Shown: positions 1 to 9,298, counted from the first letter of the stretch. The stretch is 64,000 nt of DNA from Alkalibacterium olivapovliticus (GCF_003003275.1 NZ_PVTO01000003.1:1-64000), one strand, 5' to 3'. Notes: a model not told the origin generated them from the sequence alone. Program-made: numbers and translations.

Positions 1-37
1 TTTCTATTTCTTGTTTTGTATATATTTTTTTGCTCAT
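1..37 (-). CDS. Start of an unidentified gene, cut by the window edge (5' part only)
   Basis: A GGAGG ribosome binding site (46-50, minus strand) lies 8 bases before an ATG at 37-35. It opens a frame reading MSKKIYTKQEIE to the window edge. The short lysine-rich opening resembles the start of helix-turn-helix proteins linked to IS3-type transposases, but 12 residues cannot establish this. The divergence of the site from background and the good spacing make a real gene start likely; its identity is open. Confidence 0.45.
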   Translation of the reverse strand, partial: MSKKIYTKQEIE

Positions 38-99
38 CAGAAAAACCTCCACTTAAAACTAGTCTATAAAAGTATAACGAAAAAACTCTAAAAAAATAA

Positions 100-142
100 C
101 CCGAAAACCAAAACACTCTTTTTTGAGTGTCTAGTTTTCGGG
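100..142 (-). terminator. Rho-independent terminator after the aldehyde dehydrogenase
   Basis: A 9-bp outer stem (100-108 with 134-142) and a 6-bp inner stem (ACACTC/GAGTGT) form a long hairpin. Read on the minus strand it is followed by a T-rich tract (99 downward), as expected at the end of the 170-1573 gene. Confidence 0.8.
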
Positions 143-169
143 TAGAGATTCACATAATACAATACTTTC

Positions 170-1573
170 TTATTTAAATATCGCTTTAATCTCCACATAA
201 TCATCGATACCATAAATGCCTTTTTCACGTCCGCGTCCGGATTGTTTGTATCCTCCGAATGGCGCTTTAGGGGCCAGTTCACCGTCGTTGACCAGTACGT
301 TACCTGTTCTTATTTGACGGGCAACTTTCAGTGCTTCGTCTTCCGGTCCAACAACGCCTCCAGATAAGCCGTAGTCTGAATCGTTTGCCAGTTCGATGGC
401 TTCTTCAACGGAATCATAAGTGAGGACAACCAGTACAGGGCCAAAAATTTCTTCCTGTGCAATGGTCATGTCATTTGTTACGTTAACGAAGACCGTTGGT
501 TCAACGTAATAACCTGTGCGGTCCAGTTTGTTTCCGCCCAGAAGAATTTCCGCGCCTTCTTCTTTTCCTTTTTCGATGTAATCCAGTACAGTCTGCAGCT
601 GGTCTTCTGAAACCATTGGGCCGACTGTCGTGTCTGCATCGTTTGGATCGCCGACTTTAACGTCTTTATAGTAGTCTTTGATGACTTCTTTAGTGCGTTC
701 CAGTTCATCTTTAGGCACGAATAATCGCGTCAAAGCAGAACACGTTTGTCCCTGGTTATCAAGCACTGTATCAGCTGCATTTTTAACAGCCAATTTTAAA
801 TCTCCACCTTTAAGGTAAACCATTGGAGACTTGCCGCCTAGTTCCAGTACAAGTTGTTTAACGGTTGTTTTAGCTTTGTCGTATAAGCTTTTACCAACAC
901 CTGTTGAGCCTGTAAAGGAAATGACGGACACATCTTCGTGGCTGGTCAGATAATCTCCCGTTTCGCTTCCATTACCTGTGATGAGGTTAAATACACCTGC
1001 AGGCAATCCAGCATCGTGTATGATTTCTGTGAACATCATAGCAGTTAGTGGTGTTAAGTTAGCAGGTTTCACAACAACAGTATTTCCTGCCAGTAAAGCA
1101 GGTGTGATTTTACGCTGAATCTGATTAAGAGGGAAGTTCCATGGTGTTATACAAGCCACAACGCCGTATCCTTCTTTGATCACTGTAGCGCCATCTATTT
1201 CTTCTTCAAATGGGTAATCTTCAATGCCATCTAATGTGCCCTGCATTTCAGCTTCTGAAATAGTGACTTGAGTCCCTTCTGAGAATTGTCGTGAGGTTCC
1301 CAGTTCTTTAATCATCAAGTCGATGAGTTCTTCTTTGCGGTCAGAAATACCGTTTAATACTTTTTGTAAATAGTCCGCTCTTTTTGCTGGAGCAAGTGCG
1401 TTCCATTCTTTAAAAGCCGCTTTAGCTGATGCGACTGCTTTGTTTACGTCTTCTTCATTAGCGTTCACGACTTTACCAATAACGTCCTCGGTAGTCGGAT
1501 TAATCACTTCATCGTAATCTGTAGAGTGCGCATCTTGCCAAGCACCATTGTAATATAAGGTTTGTTTAGTCAA
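170..1573 (-). CDS. NAD(P)-dependent aldehyde dehydrogenase
   Basis: The 467-residue protein has the full length and motif order of the ALDH superfamily, which oxidises aldehydes to acids in the cytoplasm. The nucleotide-binding segment ITPWNFPLNQ lies near residue 143, the general-base region LELGGKSP near 245, and the catalytic cysteine in NQGQTCSALTR near 278. A C-terminal GGYKQSGRGRE motif contributes to oligomerisation and substrate binding. An AGGAGG-like site (AGGAGGAGATACACTTG on the minus strand) precedes the ATG. The gene stands alone, with its own terminator. Substrate cannot be read from sequence; broad-range aldehyde or succinate-semialdehyde-like substrates are equally possible. 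Confidence 0.9.
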   Translation of the reverse strand: MTKQTLYYNGAWQDAHSTDYDEVINPTTEDVIGKVVNANEEDVNKAVASAKAAFKEWNALAPAKRADYLQKVLNGISDRKEELIDLMIKELGTSRQFSEGTQVTISEAEMQGTLDGIEDYPFEEEIDGATVIKEGYGVVACITPWNFPLNQIQRKITPALLAGNTVVVKPANLTPLTAMMFTEIIHDAGLPAGVFNLITGNGSETGDYLTSHEDVSVISFTGSTGVGKSLYDKAKTTVKQLVLELGGKSPMVYLKGGDLKLAVKNAADTVLDNQGQTCSALTRLFVPKDELERTKEVIKDYYKDVKVGDPNDADTTVGPMVSEDQLQTVLDYIEKGKEEGAEILLGGNKLDRTGYYVEPTVFVNVTNDMTIAQEEIFGPVLVVLTYDSVEEAIELANDSDYGLSGGVVGPEDEALKVARQIRTGNVLVNDGELAPKAPFGGYKQSGRGREKGIYGIDDYVEIKAIFK

Positions 1574-1766
1574 GTGTATCTCCTCCTGTATTTACCATTA
1601 TGCAAAAAAGAGAAGCAGATTCCAAATCAAAAGCCTTACAATAAGTTAGTGATTTCAAGAGCAGCTTTATAAGGGCTTAATATAGAGTTCTTACTAATAT
1701 AGTATTAAAAAAATCTCATACTATTAATAAATGGTGTATAATTAAAGAAAAATTAGCAAAAGGGAA

Positions 1767-2099
1767 GTGGATGCATTGCAAAAATGGTCAACGAAGTCTT
1801 TACTGATAATAAATGGCGTCATATTGTTGTTTATTCTATTTAACCTTGCTTCAAATGAACAACCCAGTTATGTCTATCCTGAGGAAAGGGATGATTCCAT
1901 GTATGCAGAACCTCTACAGGTTGACATCACCCAACTAAGTGAAAACACTATTCTTATGGTAAACAATATATCTTATTCAGACGAGTACGGTAAAATGACA
2001 GTTCTTGAGTATGATGAGGAAACAAATAGGTTCTCAACTATAAGTGACTCCCATCACGTTTATGATTTCGTATCTGACTTAGGGTATCTCGTAGACTAA
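1767..2099 (+). CDS. Small membrane-anchored protein of unknown function
   Basis: Residues 11-27 form one hydrophobic segment, followed by an acidic region of about 80 residues. With the N terminus inside, most of the chain would face outward. The start is uncertain: GTG at 1767, or TTG at 1776, which sits better behind AGGGAAGTGG (1761-1770) and still leaves the membrane segment. No family is recognised. It is a single-gene unit, convergent with the SAP-domain gene and sharing a terminator with it. Confidence 0.6.
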   Translation: MDALQKWSTKSLLIINGVILLFILFNLASNEQPSYVYPEERDDSMYAEPLQVDITQLSENTILMVNNISYSDEYGKMTVLEYDEETNRFSTISDSHHVYDFVSDLGYLVD

Positions 2100-2102
2100 A
2101 AA

Positions 2103-2148
2103 AAGACGCTCTATCAGACCTTACCTAGAGGCATCTGATGAGCGTCTT
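2103..2148. terminator. Bidirectional terminator between convergent genes
   Basis: AAGACGCT (2103-2110) pairs with AGCGTCTT (2141-2148), and an inner ATCAGA/TCTGAT pair extends the stem. A tract rich in T follows on the plus strand and A's precede, so it can serve the genes on both sides. Confidence 0.75.
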
Positions 2149-2164
2149 CTGTTTTAGTCACTGA

Positions 2165-2767
2165 TTAATACTTCTTCTTCGGGTGCTTGTCAACAATGTC
2201 ATCATACTTCTCAAGCAAAAGCTTCCCGGATTCAGTCAGTTCAAATCCTCTCAACTTAAATAAGGCAGAAAGTTCTTCCTCAGTAAATCTGTCCTTTGCT
2301 TTTTCCATTAGTTCAGCTTTTTTCAGTTTGGATAAGCCTGCGACGTTTTTTCTTTTGAGGAGTGTTTTCAGACGAGCAGCATTGAGGTGAGTAAGTGATT
2401 CCATGGCGGTAAACTGTCTTGCGTAGCCTTTTGCCTGCACTTCTTCCAGAGCTTGCTTGGCATTGATCCCGTAGTCATACTCGAAGTATTTTGGGAAAAC
2501 ACTTTGATTTGTAAAGGTTCCAAAATTGATCCGCCACAGCAGTATAATGTGTCCGGGAAGCAGGTCGTCATCCAGACGGACGGTATTCCGTTTAGGCACA
2601 AGGGATTCTGATCCAATCTCAACTTGATTTAACCAGGCATTCAAGTCGCGCTTTGGTGAAATATAGGGGACTTCATTATGGTTAATATAAAGGGCAAGAA
2701 TCGTCTGAACCTGTTCGTTTTCTAAGTCCAGGTGGCTGTTCTGTTTATCCATATTAGTGGTGTTCAT
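2165..2767 (-). CDS. SAP-domain protein
   Basis: The 200-residue cytoplasmic protein carries a SAP-like helix-extension-helix at about 128-162 (LNAARLKTLLKRKNVAGLSK... followed by a second helix with KKAELMEKA). SAP domains are short putative nucleic-acid-binding motifs. The N-terminal half has no recognised domain. The ATG overlaps the stop of the upstream membrane ORF as ATGA (2764-2767), and the GGAGG site lies inside that ORF, so the genes are probably translationally coupled. Function in bacteria is unknown. Confidence 0.75.
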   Translation of the reverse strand: MNTTNMDKQNSHLDLENEQVQTILALYINHNEVPYISPKRDLNAWLNQVEIGSESLVPKRNTVRLDDDLLPGHIILLWRINFGTFTNQSVFPKYFEYDYGINAKQALEEVQAKGYARQFTAMESLTHLNAARLKTLLKRKNVAGLSKLKKAELMEKAKDRFTEEELSALFKLRGFELTESGKLLLEKYDDIVDKHPKKKY

Positions 2768-3582
2768 ATTTTTTCCTCCATGGCATCAGATTTTTTAACC
2801 AGTTTATAAAAGACAAAGTAGAGAGTCAGGCCTATTATAACAGACAAGTAAATAATCATATTCGTGAGGCTGATTTCGCCAAAGACCAGCAGGAGGATCA
2901 TGCTCAGGTTGAACAGGACTTGTGTAGTGAACAGTCTGAGTCTATTAACTTTATTTCCTTCATCATCTTCGCATTAGTCTTCTGAAATGAACCAGAAAAC
3001 GATAAAAGAAAAAGAAACCGCGGAAATCGCAAATAGGGTTAGAGGAGTTAAACCAGCGACTGACATAAAAGTGTTTGTTTGCTGAAAGATAGTCTGTGTA
3101 ATGAGCAGCACCAATCCAACAGCACCAGCTGATAAAGTTAAGGCCATCCGTTCACGACTGATGATGAAATAGAGCATGCTTAAAATAAAAGTAATGAGGT
3201 ACAAACTGGTTTCTTCGCTGAACGTAAGGGTGGCAGTCAGTGCCAGTACAGACAAGACATCGATTATCGTCAGTTTTTTACCCGTGATGCCGTTCGTCAT
3301 CCGAAGGAGCAGGAGCAGCCAAGCAATGACTAATAATTGAATAGAGTCGTAATAAACGATCATGATCAGAGAAAAGGCAGACGCGACAAAGGCAGAGAAC
3401 TCATGTCTTGGATCCAGTTCTCTTGAAAGGGCCCATGTTGAAAAGACGCCGCCTCCGATAGCTAGCCCGGACAGTAACTCTGATGTATAGAGCCATCCTG
3501 ATAGGGCAGAGAGAAGTGTCACTATGACGATAATCTGGTTCGGTCTGTAACCCAGGTCAATTTTTCTTCCCAGTGTAAACAT
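2764..3582 (-). pseudogene. Multi-spanning membrane protein split by an in-frame TAA
   Basis: An ATG at 3582 opens a 202-residue protein with about six or seven hydrophobic segments, ending at TAA (2974-2976). The very next codons continue in the same frame for 69 residues with a charged linker and two more membrane segments, until TGA at 2764-2766. That second part has no ATG, GTG or TTG before its first membrane segment, yet its stop overlaps the ATG of the next gene (ATGA), as in a real operon. The simplest reading is one protein of about 271 residues interrupted by a nonsense mutation. No family is recognised. The 202-residue part may still be made. Confidence 0.65.
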
Positions 3583-3620
3583 AAATAGACTCCTTTTATA
3601 CAGATTTTATACTTCGCCGT

Positions 3621-3653
3621 ACTGTATACTATTAATTCAAAATAGTATACAGT
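3621..3653. repeat. Perfect 13-bp inverted repeat over the end of the SGNH hydrolase gene
   Basis: ACTGTATACTATT (3621-3633) is exactly complementary to AATAGTATACAGT (3641-3653) with a 7-nt loop. The stop codon of the hydrolase gene (3632-3634) lies inside it. No T tract follows on the minus strand, so a simple terminator is less likely than an attenuator, RNA-processing or protein-binding site. Confidence 0.6.
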
Positions 3654-4396
3654 TGTTCTGCTATAGCCTGGTACCCTTCATCATTTGGGTGAAAGTAATC
3701 TATATACAGATAGTCATCCAGATGATCCTCAAATAAGTCATGTGTTGGGATGTAGGAAAATCCAGGATCTGATTCTACAACTGAGCGGGTTTCATCATTC
3801 CATTCAAGAAGGTAACTATTTAATTCAGGAACTATACTGTTATACGGATTGTATAAGCCTATGAGGGCTGCTTGAGCCTCGGGATTGATAGTGCGTAATT
3901 CTCTGACAATGACGTCCAGATTGTCTACATAGGTGTTGAGTGTGTCTTCGAAGGCAACCGGTAAATCCAAGTTTCGTTGAAATGCCAGACGATTCAAGTC
4001 ATTTCCGCCAATGGATATAATAATGAGGTCTGCCTCTGAAATAGTGGCGTCATGTTCTTCACTTTCAATCAGCTCTACAAGCTGGCTGCTATCGTATCCT
4101 GATACAGACAGGTTTGTAAGCGTCTCTTCATCTTCATCATCTCGATCGAGCAGCTCGAGGTACCGTTCTCCAATACCGGCCCCTTCTTCATCGCCAACAC
4201 CAGAGCCTATGGAGTCACCGAGAATGAGGATAGTGTTTATTTCCTGTGGAGGGACAATTTCTTCTTCCTGATCAGTTTCTTCAGTTCTGTTATCAAGCAT
4301 AAAGACAGCAAAACCCGTAATGAGCAGAAGTATAGCTAATGCACTTAATGCCATCAGGAACCGTTTTTTCTTTTTCAAAGTGATTCTCCTTATCAA
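3632..4396 (-). CDS. Membrane-anchored SGNH/GDSL-type hydrolase
   Basis: Residues 13-34 form a hydrophobic signal anchor behind a lysine/arginine-rich start, so the catalytic domain should lie outside the membrane. Block I GDS (Ser62 in LGDSIGSGVG), block III GGND near 129 and block V DYFHPNDEGY near residue 235 are the marks of the SGNH hydrolase fold, with Ser62 as nucleophile and the Asp/His pair in block V. The family includes lipases, esterases and carbohydrate deacetylases; YpmR of Bacillus is a comparable anchored member. It is the first gene of a minus-strand cluster leading to the membrane and SAP proteins. Confidence 0.85.
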   Translation of the reverse strand: MIRRITLKKKKRFLMALSALAILLLITGFAVFMLDNRTEETDQEEEIVPPQEINTILILGDSIGSGVGDEEGAGIGERYLELLDRDDEDEETLTNLSVSGYDSSQLVELIESEEHDATISEADLIIISIGGNDLNRLAFQRNLDLPVAFEDTLNTYVDNLDVIVRELRTINPEAQAALIGLYNPYNSIVPELNSYLLEWNDETRSVVESDPGFSYIPTHDLFEDHLDDYLYIDYFHPNDEGYQAIAEQLYTILN

Positions 4397-4688
4397 CTAA
4401 TTATATAGGGGGCATGTGTGTGGTTTGTGGCATTGTTTATTACCAGGTAGCTGTAATATTACTGTATATTTATTGACCGGATTAGTCAACTGAATACAGT
4501 TTGTTTCTTTATAGAAATAAGAGACTGGATAAGTGTAAATGAAAGGGGTGAAAACGTATACTTATAGGGTGCTTTGACGAATATGTTCTTACATGGGTTA
4601 ATAACTTCAGAAATACTCCGATAATAGAGTAGTCACTCTCTTTTATATAAAAAAGAGGATACTACACATAATTATTGGAGGAAAGATA

Positions 4689-6371
4689 GTGAAAATTACG
4701 ACTAAATTGCTGGGTTCTTATTTGATTTTAGCTTTCATCGTACTGATCCTGGGAGGATTGTCTCTTTTCGGGTTAGGGGTAATGGATTCCAATTCAGATG
4801 AGCTTTACACGGAACGCGTGCAGCCGACGATTGTCTTATCGGAAATTGCACAGCTGATGGAGAACACCCGTGTACATATGTTAACAGGCGTCATCAATGC
4901 GGATCCTTCAAGAGGTGAACCGGCGCTTGAAAATATCGAGCGAATCAATGAACTGCTTATGATATACAGCGACAGGAACCTTGCGGAAGATGAAGCTTTA
5001 TTAGTAGAAGAATTGAATAGAAGCTGGCTGAACTACTATGAAGTTCTGCTTGAAACGGGAATATCTCTAGAAGAACAGGATTTCACGGAAGCGATGAATG
5101 GAATCCGTCAAGGGGGAGCCTGGTACGGAGCAGCCAATATGTATCTGACTGAACTGCTGGATATGACAGAGGGCTTGTCAGCTGATGCATTCGAACAGAA
5201 TCAGACAGTTTATATCAATTTGCGTCGGATGATTATGTTTGCCATGCTTTGGTCAACTATATTTGCAGTTGCAGTAGGACTACTGATGGGAAGAGTGATC
5301 GGTAAGCCACTTGGTGTTATTTCCCGGAAATTAAACGAGGTATCTGAAGGAAACTTGACAGGAGAGGTTTTGAAAACAAAGCGGAAAGATGAAATCGGTC
5401 TACTTGAACAGGCTACGAATAAGATGCAGGATGAACTGAAGCACATCATTTCGTCGGTTTCGAATGCAACTAACCATGTTTTGAGTTCAAGTGAAGAACT
5501 GACACAATCGACTAATGAAGTTGTTCAGGGAGCAGATCAGATTGCGATCACGATGCAGGAGCTCGCTTCAGGATCAGAATCTCAGGCGAACTATACGAGT
5601 GACTTGTCTGAAAGCATGAGCGCATTCGTTCAGACGATCGAACAGTCAGTCAATGACAGTGAACGTGTCTATACGACCTCGAGTAAAGTCCGTCAGTTAA
5701 CAGATGAAGGACAGACGATGATGGATTCTTCAGTCACTCAGATGCAGACGATCGATCAGATAGTGAAGCAGTCAGTTGAAGGTATGAAAGGACCGGATGC
5801 CAAATCCAGTGAGGTTTCTTCATTGGTCACAGTGATTGAAGGGATTGCAGAACAAACCAATCTATTGGCACTGAATGCAGCAATCGAAGCAGCACGGGCT
5901 GGAGAACAAGGAAAAGGGTTCGCTGTAGTTGCTGAAGAAGTCAGAAAGCTATCTGAACAAGTATCGGGATCAGTTGTTGAGATCACTGATATTGTGAAGC
6001 AGATGCAGAGAGAATCGTCCAGCATGGCAGGTGCGCTTGAGAGTGGATACGAAGAAGTGCAAAAAGGAACCACTCAAATTCAGCAGACCGGTAAAACGTT
6101 TAACAGCATATCATCATCTGTCGAGCAAATGGAACAAACGATCCGCTCGATAACAGAGAAACTAGTAGACAATAAAGCTCAAACGATCAAGATGAGTGAG
6201 AGCGTAGAAGAAATCGCCTCTATATCGGAGCAGTCAGCTGCAGGAATAGAACAGACATCAGCATCGGCGCAGCAGTCGACGAGCACCATGCAGGAAGTGT
6301 CTGCGAGTTCAGAAGAACTGGCCCGTCTGGCAGAAGAACTGAATCAGCTGGTGGAGCGATTCGAAGTGTAA
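4689..6371 (+). CDS. Methyl-accepting chemotaxis protein
   Basis: A transmembrane receptor of 560 residues that would signal to CheA/CheW. Residues 7-30 are the first membrane helix, the helical ligand-binding region runs to about 175, the second membrane helix is near 180-200, HAMP about 201-255 and the cytoplasmic coiled coil fills the rest. The highly conserved hairpin tip ([20 protein letters not shown] and following) lies near residue 395. The extracytoplasmic part looks like a four-helix-bundle sensor, so the ligand is not evident. The start is GTG behind GGAGGA (4677-4682). It implies motility or at least a chemosensory system; no other chemotaxis gene is nearby. Confidence 0.95.
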   Translation: MKITTKLLGSYLILAFIVLILGGLSLFGLGVMDSNSDELYTERVQPTIVLSEIAQLMENTRVHMLTGVINADPSRGEPALENIERINELLMIYSDRNLAEDEALLVEELNRSWLNYYEVLLETGISLEEQDFTEAMNGIRQGGAWYGAANMYLTELLDMTEGLSADAFEQNQTVYINLRRMIMFAMLWSTIFAVAVGLLMGRVIGKPLGVISRKLNEVSEGNLTGEVLKTKRKDEIGLLEQATNKMQDELKHIISSVSNATNHVLSSSEELTQSTNEVVQGADQIAITMQELASGSESQANYTSDLSESMSAFVQTIEQSVNDSERVYTTSSKVRQLTDEGQTMMDSSVTQMQTIDQIVKQSVEGMKGPDAKSSEVSSLVTVIEGIAEQTNLLALNAAIEAARAGEQGKGFAVVAEEVRKLSEQVSGSVVEITDIVKQMQRESSSMAGALESGYEEVQKGTTQIQQTGKTFNSISSSVEQMEQTIRSITEKLVDNKAQTIKMSESVEEIASISEQSAAGIEQTSASAQQSTSTMQEVSASSEELARLAEELNQLVERFEV

Positions 6372-6395
6372 GTAAACGGAAATTGAGTAAATAAA

Positions 6396-6424
6396 GAAAC
6401 TGCCTGTAAAAGGGCGGTTTTTTT
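6396..6424 (+). terminator. Terminator after the chemotaxis receptor
   Basis: AAACTGCC pairs with GGGCGGTTT around a short loop and is followed directly by a run of T. Confidence 0.8.
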
Positions 6425-6519
6425 AATATAGTTAAATGGAATCATCACTATTAAGTATCTTTTTCACATTCAAAGGAGTAGACTGAAACTAAACAAAGAT
6501 AACGGTTACGGGGTGTGAG

Positions 6520-7419
6520 ATGATGAAAATGATACGATTGATGACAGGGTTGATTGGGGTGTTCCTCTTAACAGCGTGTGTAGGGACAGGGGATTCGTCA
6601 TATGAAGACAGGGATACGAGTGATGGTGCCAGTTATTCGATGGATGACTCTTCAGCCGGTGATATGGACATGGTCGAAGAAGAGTCGGCAGTTTCCGGGG
6701 AGCGGCTGATCGGTGAAAAAGTGATCCGGACAGTCAGTCAGGAATATGAGACACTGGACTTTACGCGCACGACTGATTACGTACGTGCAACTGTAGAAAC
6801 TCATGATGCATTTATTGAATACTCTTATGAGTCGAGTTACACTGGCGCGGGCGGCACATCAAGACAGTACCGTGTGGTCGATTATACTTTACGCGTGCCC
6901 ACGGACCGACTGAACGCATTCCTCCGTGATCTTGAAGGAATGGACGCTTACAAGACCAGTGAACAGATGGGGACTGAGGATGTCACTCAGTTTTATAGAG
7001 ACACTGAAGCCCGAGTGGCAGTTCTTGCTAATAAAGAAGATCGTCTGAATGAACTGCTGGAACTGGCTGACACGATCGAAGAAATCATCCAGATCGAAGA
7101 CAGTTTGAGTGAAACCATTGCAGAACGGGAAAGCCTTCAGTCTCAGCTGGATTATTACGATGATCTGATCGATTATACTGTCGTTCGGATGAGCGTTACA
7201 GAACGCCCGAGAATTGCCAGTGAGCGCGGAGAAGGTGTCTCATTCTTCAGACGTGTACAGGAAGCCTTTGCTGATTCGATATACGCATTCTACTATATCC
7301 TTCAGGACATTACGGTATTCCTGGTTTATGCTCTTCCCTTTATTGTGGTCATTGGCCTGGTGATCTGGCTGATCTGGTTTATCCGAAGACGACTGACCAG
7401 ACGGAATAAGAACCTGTAA
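6520..7419 (+). CDS. DUF4349-type lipoprotein
   Basis: The N terminus is a lipoprotein signal peptide with lipobox LLTAC (Cys20 to be lipidated). A Ser/Asp/Glu-rich linker leads into a domain of about 200 residues with the DUF4349 pattern: a beta-rich part, a central helical segment (VLANKEDRLNELLELADT and following, likely coiled coil) and a return strand. Residues near 260-285 are a membrane helix followed by an Arg/Lys-rich tail. The protein is thus tethered at both ends. Function of the family is unknown. It forms a single-gene unit with its own terminator; either of two adjacent ATGs may start it. Confidence 0.85.
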   Translation: MMKMIRLMTGLIGVFLLTACVGTGDSSYEDRDTSDGASYSMDDSSAGDMDMVEEESAVSGERLIGEKVIRTVSQEYETLDFTRTTDYVRATVETHDAFIEYSYESSYTGAGGTSRQYRVVDYTLRVPTDRLNAFLRDLEGMDAYKTSEQMGTEDVTQFYRDTEARVAVLANKEDRLNELLELADTIEEIIQIEDSLSETIAERESLQSQLDYYDDLIDYTVVRMSVTERPRIASERGEGVSFFRRVQEAFADSIYAFYYILQDITVFLVYALPFIVVIGLVIWLIWFIRRRLTRRNKNL

Positions 7420-7445
7420 AGAGTTAATAAGACAAGTAAACAATC

Positions 7446-7473
7446 AGGACACTTTCCAACTGGAAGGTGTCCT
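7446..7473 (+). terminator. Terminator after the DUF4349 lipoprotein gene
   Basis: AGGACAC pairs with GTGTCCT, extended by CTTTCCA/TGGAAGG; the trailing sequence is T/C-rich rather than a pure T tract. Confidence 0.7.
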
Positions 7474-7551
7474 TCCTGCATATGACTAGTTAATGTGAAA
7501 TAAATTCTTTATAATGATAAAAGACGAGTAAACAGATAGTGAGGGATATAA

Positions 7552-7932
7552 GTGAGAATCGAACATATCGGATTGTGGACCAGAGATTTAGAAAAAATGA
7601 AAGACTTTTACGAGAAGTACTTTGATGTAAGGAGTGGTGAACGGTATCATAATTCATCAAAGAAGTTTACATCCTATTTTCTCACGTTTGAGTCTGGGAG
7701 TCGCCTGGAATTGATGAAACGGGAGGATATTTCCAGACCGAACAGCGAAAGTTTCGGCTATGCGCATCTGGCACTGGCCGCCGGCAGTCAATCGCAGGTG
7801 GATGACCTGGTTTCGCGTCTGACAAATGACGGATTTGAGCTGCTGAATGGTCCCAGAACCACTGGTGACGGTTATTATGAGGCTGTGATCAAGGACCCGG
7901 AAGGCAATCTGATTGAGGTAATGGCAGACTGA
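7552..7932 (+). CDS. VOC-family (glyoxalase/dioxygenase fold) protein
   Basis: A single-domain 126-residue protein with paired beta-alpha-beta-beta-beta modules. Metal-site residues in family positions are His5 (RIEHIGLW), a Glu in RLELM near 50, His72 (YAHLAL) and the C-terminal Glu in NLIEVM. The family covers glyoxalase I, dioxygenases and resistance proteins, so the substrate is not defined. The start is GTG. It lies 25 bases before the glutathione transferase-like gene and is probably cotranscribed with it, which suggests a shared role in electrophile handling. Confidence 0.85.
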   Translation: MRIEHIGLWTRDLEKMKDFYEKYFDVRSGERYHNSSKKFTSYFLTFESGSRLELMKREDISRPNSESFGYAHLALAAGSQSQVDDLVSRLTNDGFELLNGPRTTGDGYYEAVIKDPEGNLIEVMAD

Positions 7933-7957
7933 AAGTTTAACTAACAAGGAGGACATT

Positions 7958-8917
7958 ATGGGATTACTAGTAGACGGAAAGTGGCACGACAAATGGTATG
8001 ACACAGAAAAAAATGACGGACGGTTTATCCGTGAAGAATCTCAGTTCAGAAACTGGGTAACAGCAGACGGAAGTGCAGGACCAAGCGGCGAAGGCGGATT
8101 TAAAGCAGAACCGGGGCGCTATCATCTGTATGTTGCCAATGCATGCCCGTGGGCAAACCGTGCGATGATCATGCGACAACTAAAAGGACTGGAAGACATG
8201 ATTTCCGTATCTGTTGTCCATCCGTTGATGGCGGAAAACGGATGGACGTTCGAACCGGAAGCAGACGTGGTTCCAGACCCTGTAAACGATGCTGATTTTC
8301 TGTATGAAGTGTACACTCATGTTGAACCTGAGTACAGTGGACGAGTTACTGTCCCTGTTTTATATGATTTGAAACAGAACAAAATAGTCAATAATGAATC
8401 ATCCGAAATCATGCGGATATTAAATTCGGCTTTTGACGAAGTTGGGGCAAAAGAAGGAGATTACTATCCGGAAGCATTAAGAGAAGACATCAATAAAATA
8501 AATGACCGCATATATGACGCAGTCAATAATGGGGTTTATAAAGCAGGATTTGCGACTAAACAAGAGGTCTATGAAGAAGAAGTAACCAAATTATTTGAAG
8601 CTTTAGACGAGCTGGAAGAACGACTTGAAACAAATCAGTATCTTACTGGTGATTTGATAACTGAAGCAGACTGGCGCTTGTTTACGACACTCGTTCGTTT
8701 TGACAGTGTCTACTACACTCACTTCAAATGTAATATCAGACGTCTGAGCGATTATACAAATCTATGGCGTTTTACCAGAGAGCTATATAATGTCCCGGGT
8801 ATTTCGGACACGATCCACTTCAGACACATCAAAGAACACTATTTCCGCAGTCACAAAAATATCAACCCGACAGGCATCGTTCCAGTCGGACCTGACTTGG
8901 ACTTCAGTATTCAATAG
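7958..8917 (+). CDS. Glutathionyl-hydroquinone reductase-like protein (Xi-class GST)
   Basis: The 319-residue length and the motif NACPWANRA, with catalytic Cys63, match the Xi-class glutathione transferases (YqjG/PcpF), which reductively remove glutathione from glutathionyl-hydroquinones. The thioredoxin-fold domain covers about 50-170 with the cis-proline segment VTVPVLYD and NNESSEIMR, and the helical C-terminal domain follows with DWRLFTTLVRFD. AGGAGG precedes the ATG. In a Gram-positive organism the thiol partner could be glutathione made or imported, or another low-molecular-weight thiol; this is not visible here. The VOC gene sits just upstream. Confidence 0.9.
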   Translation: MGLLVDGKWHDKWYDTEKNDGRFIREESQFRNWVTADGSAGPSGEGGFKAEPGRYHLYVANACPWANRAMIMRQLKGLEDMISVSVVHPLMAENGWTFEPEADVVPDPVNDADFLYEVYTHVEPEYSGRVTVPVLYDLKQNKIVNNESSEIMRILNSAFDEVGAKEGDYYPEALREDINKINDRIYDAVNNGVYKAGFATKQEVYEEEVTKLFEALDELEERLETNQYLTGDLITEADWRLFTTLVRFDSVYYTHFKCNIRRLSDYTNLWRFTRELYNVPGISDTIHFRHIKEHYFRSHKNINPTGIVPVGPDLDFSIQ

Positions 8918-8926
8918 ATGATAAGG

Positions 8927-8957
8927 TAGCCTCCCAGCTTTCTGGGAGGCTATTTTT
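8927..8957 (+). terminator. Terminator after the VOC/GST pair
   Basis: TAGCCTCCCAG (8927-8937) pairs perfectly with CTGGGAGGCTA (8942-8952), followed by TTTTTA. Confidence 0.9.
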
Positions 8958-9066
8958 ATAGAGTAGATTGAAAAGTGAGTGACATTAAGTATAATATATA
9001 TAGTGATATATTAAAATGAATTCGTTGACTGAATGACGGTGCAAAACCAAATAAGGAGCTATTTAA

Positions 9067-9297
9067 ATGTCAGTCGAAATAACCAGATTAAAACAATACA
9101 CACAGAGTCTTGGAAAATTTAAAGTGAAGCTGAACGGAGAACAAATAGGCAAAATAAAAAACGGTGAAACTGAATACATTGAAATTGACCGAGACGGATC
9201 GGTTTTACAGGTCAGAAATGGATTGGAGAAGAGCAATAAGCTGGCAGTCAATGATGGGGACAGAGTGGAGATTAAAGTGAGGTTCTGGACATTGTGA
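9067..9297 (+). CDS. Small beta-rich protein of unknown function
   Basis: The 76-residue protein has alternating strand-forming segments (FKVKLNGEQIGKIKNGETEY and the following EIDRDG) resembling small PEGA-like beta domains found next to membrane segments in other Firmicutes; this is a resemblance only. AAGGAG lies well placed before the ATG. Its TGA stop is one base from the ATG of a small membrane ORF, so the two are likely coupled and may work as one unit. Confidence 0.65.
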   Translation: MSVEITRLKQYTQSLGKFKVKLNGEQIGKIKNGETEYIEIDRDGSVLQVRNGLEKSNKLAVNDGDRVEIKVRFWTL

Positions 9298-9298
9298 T

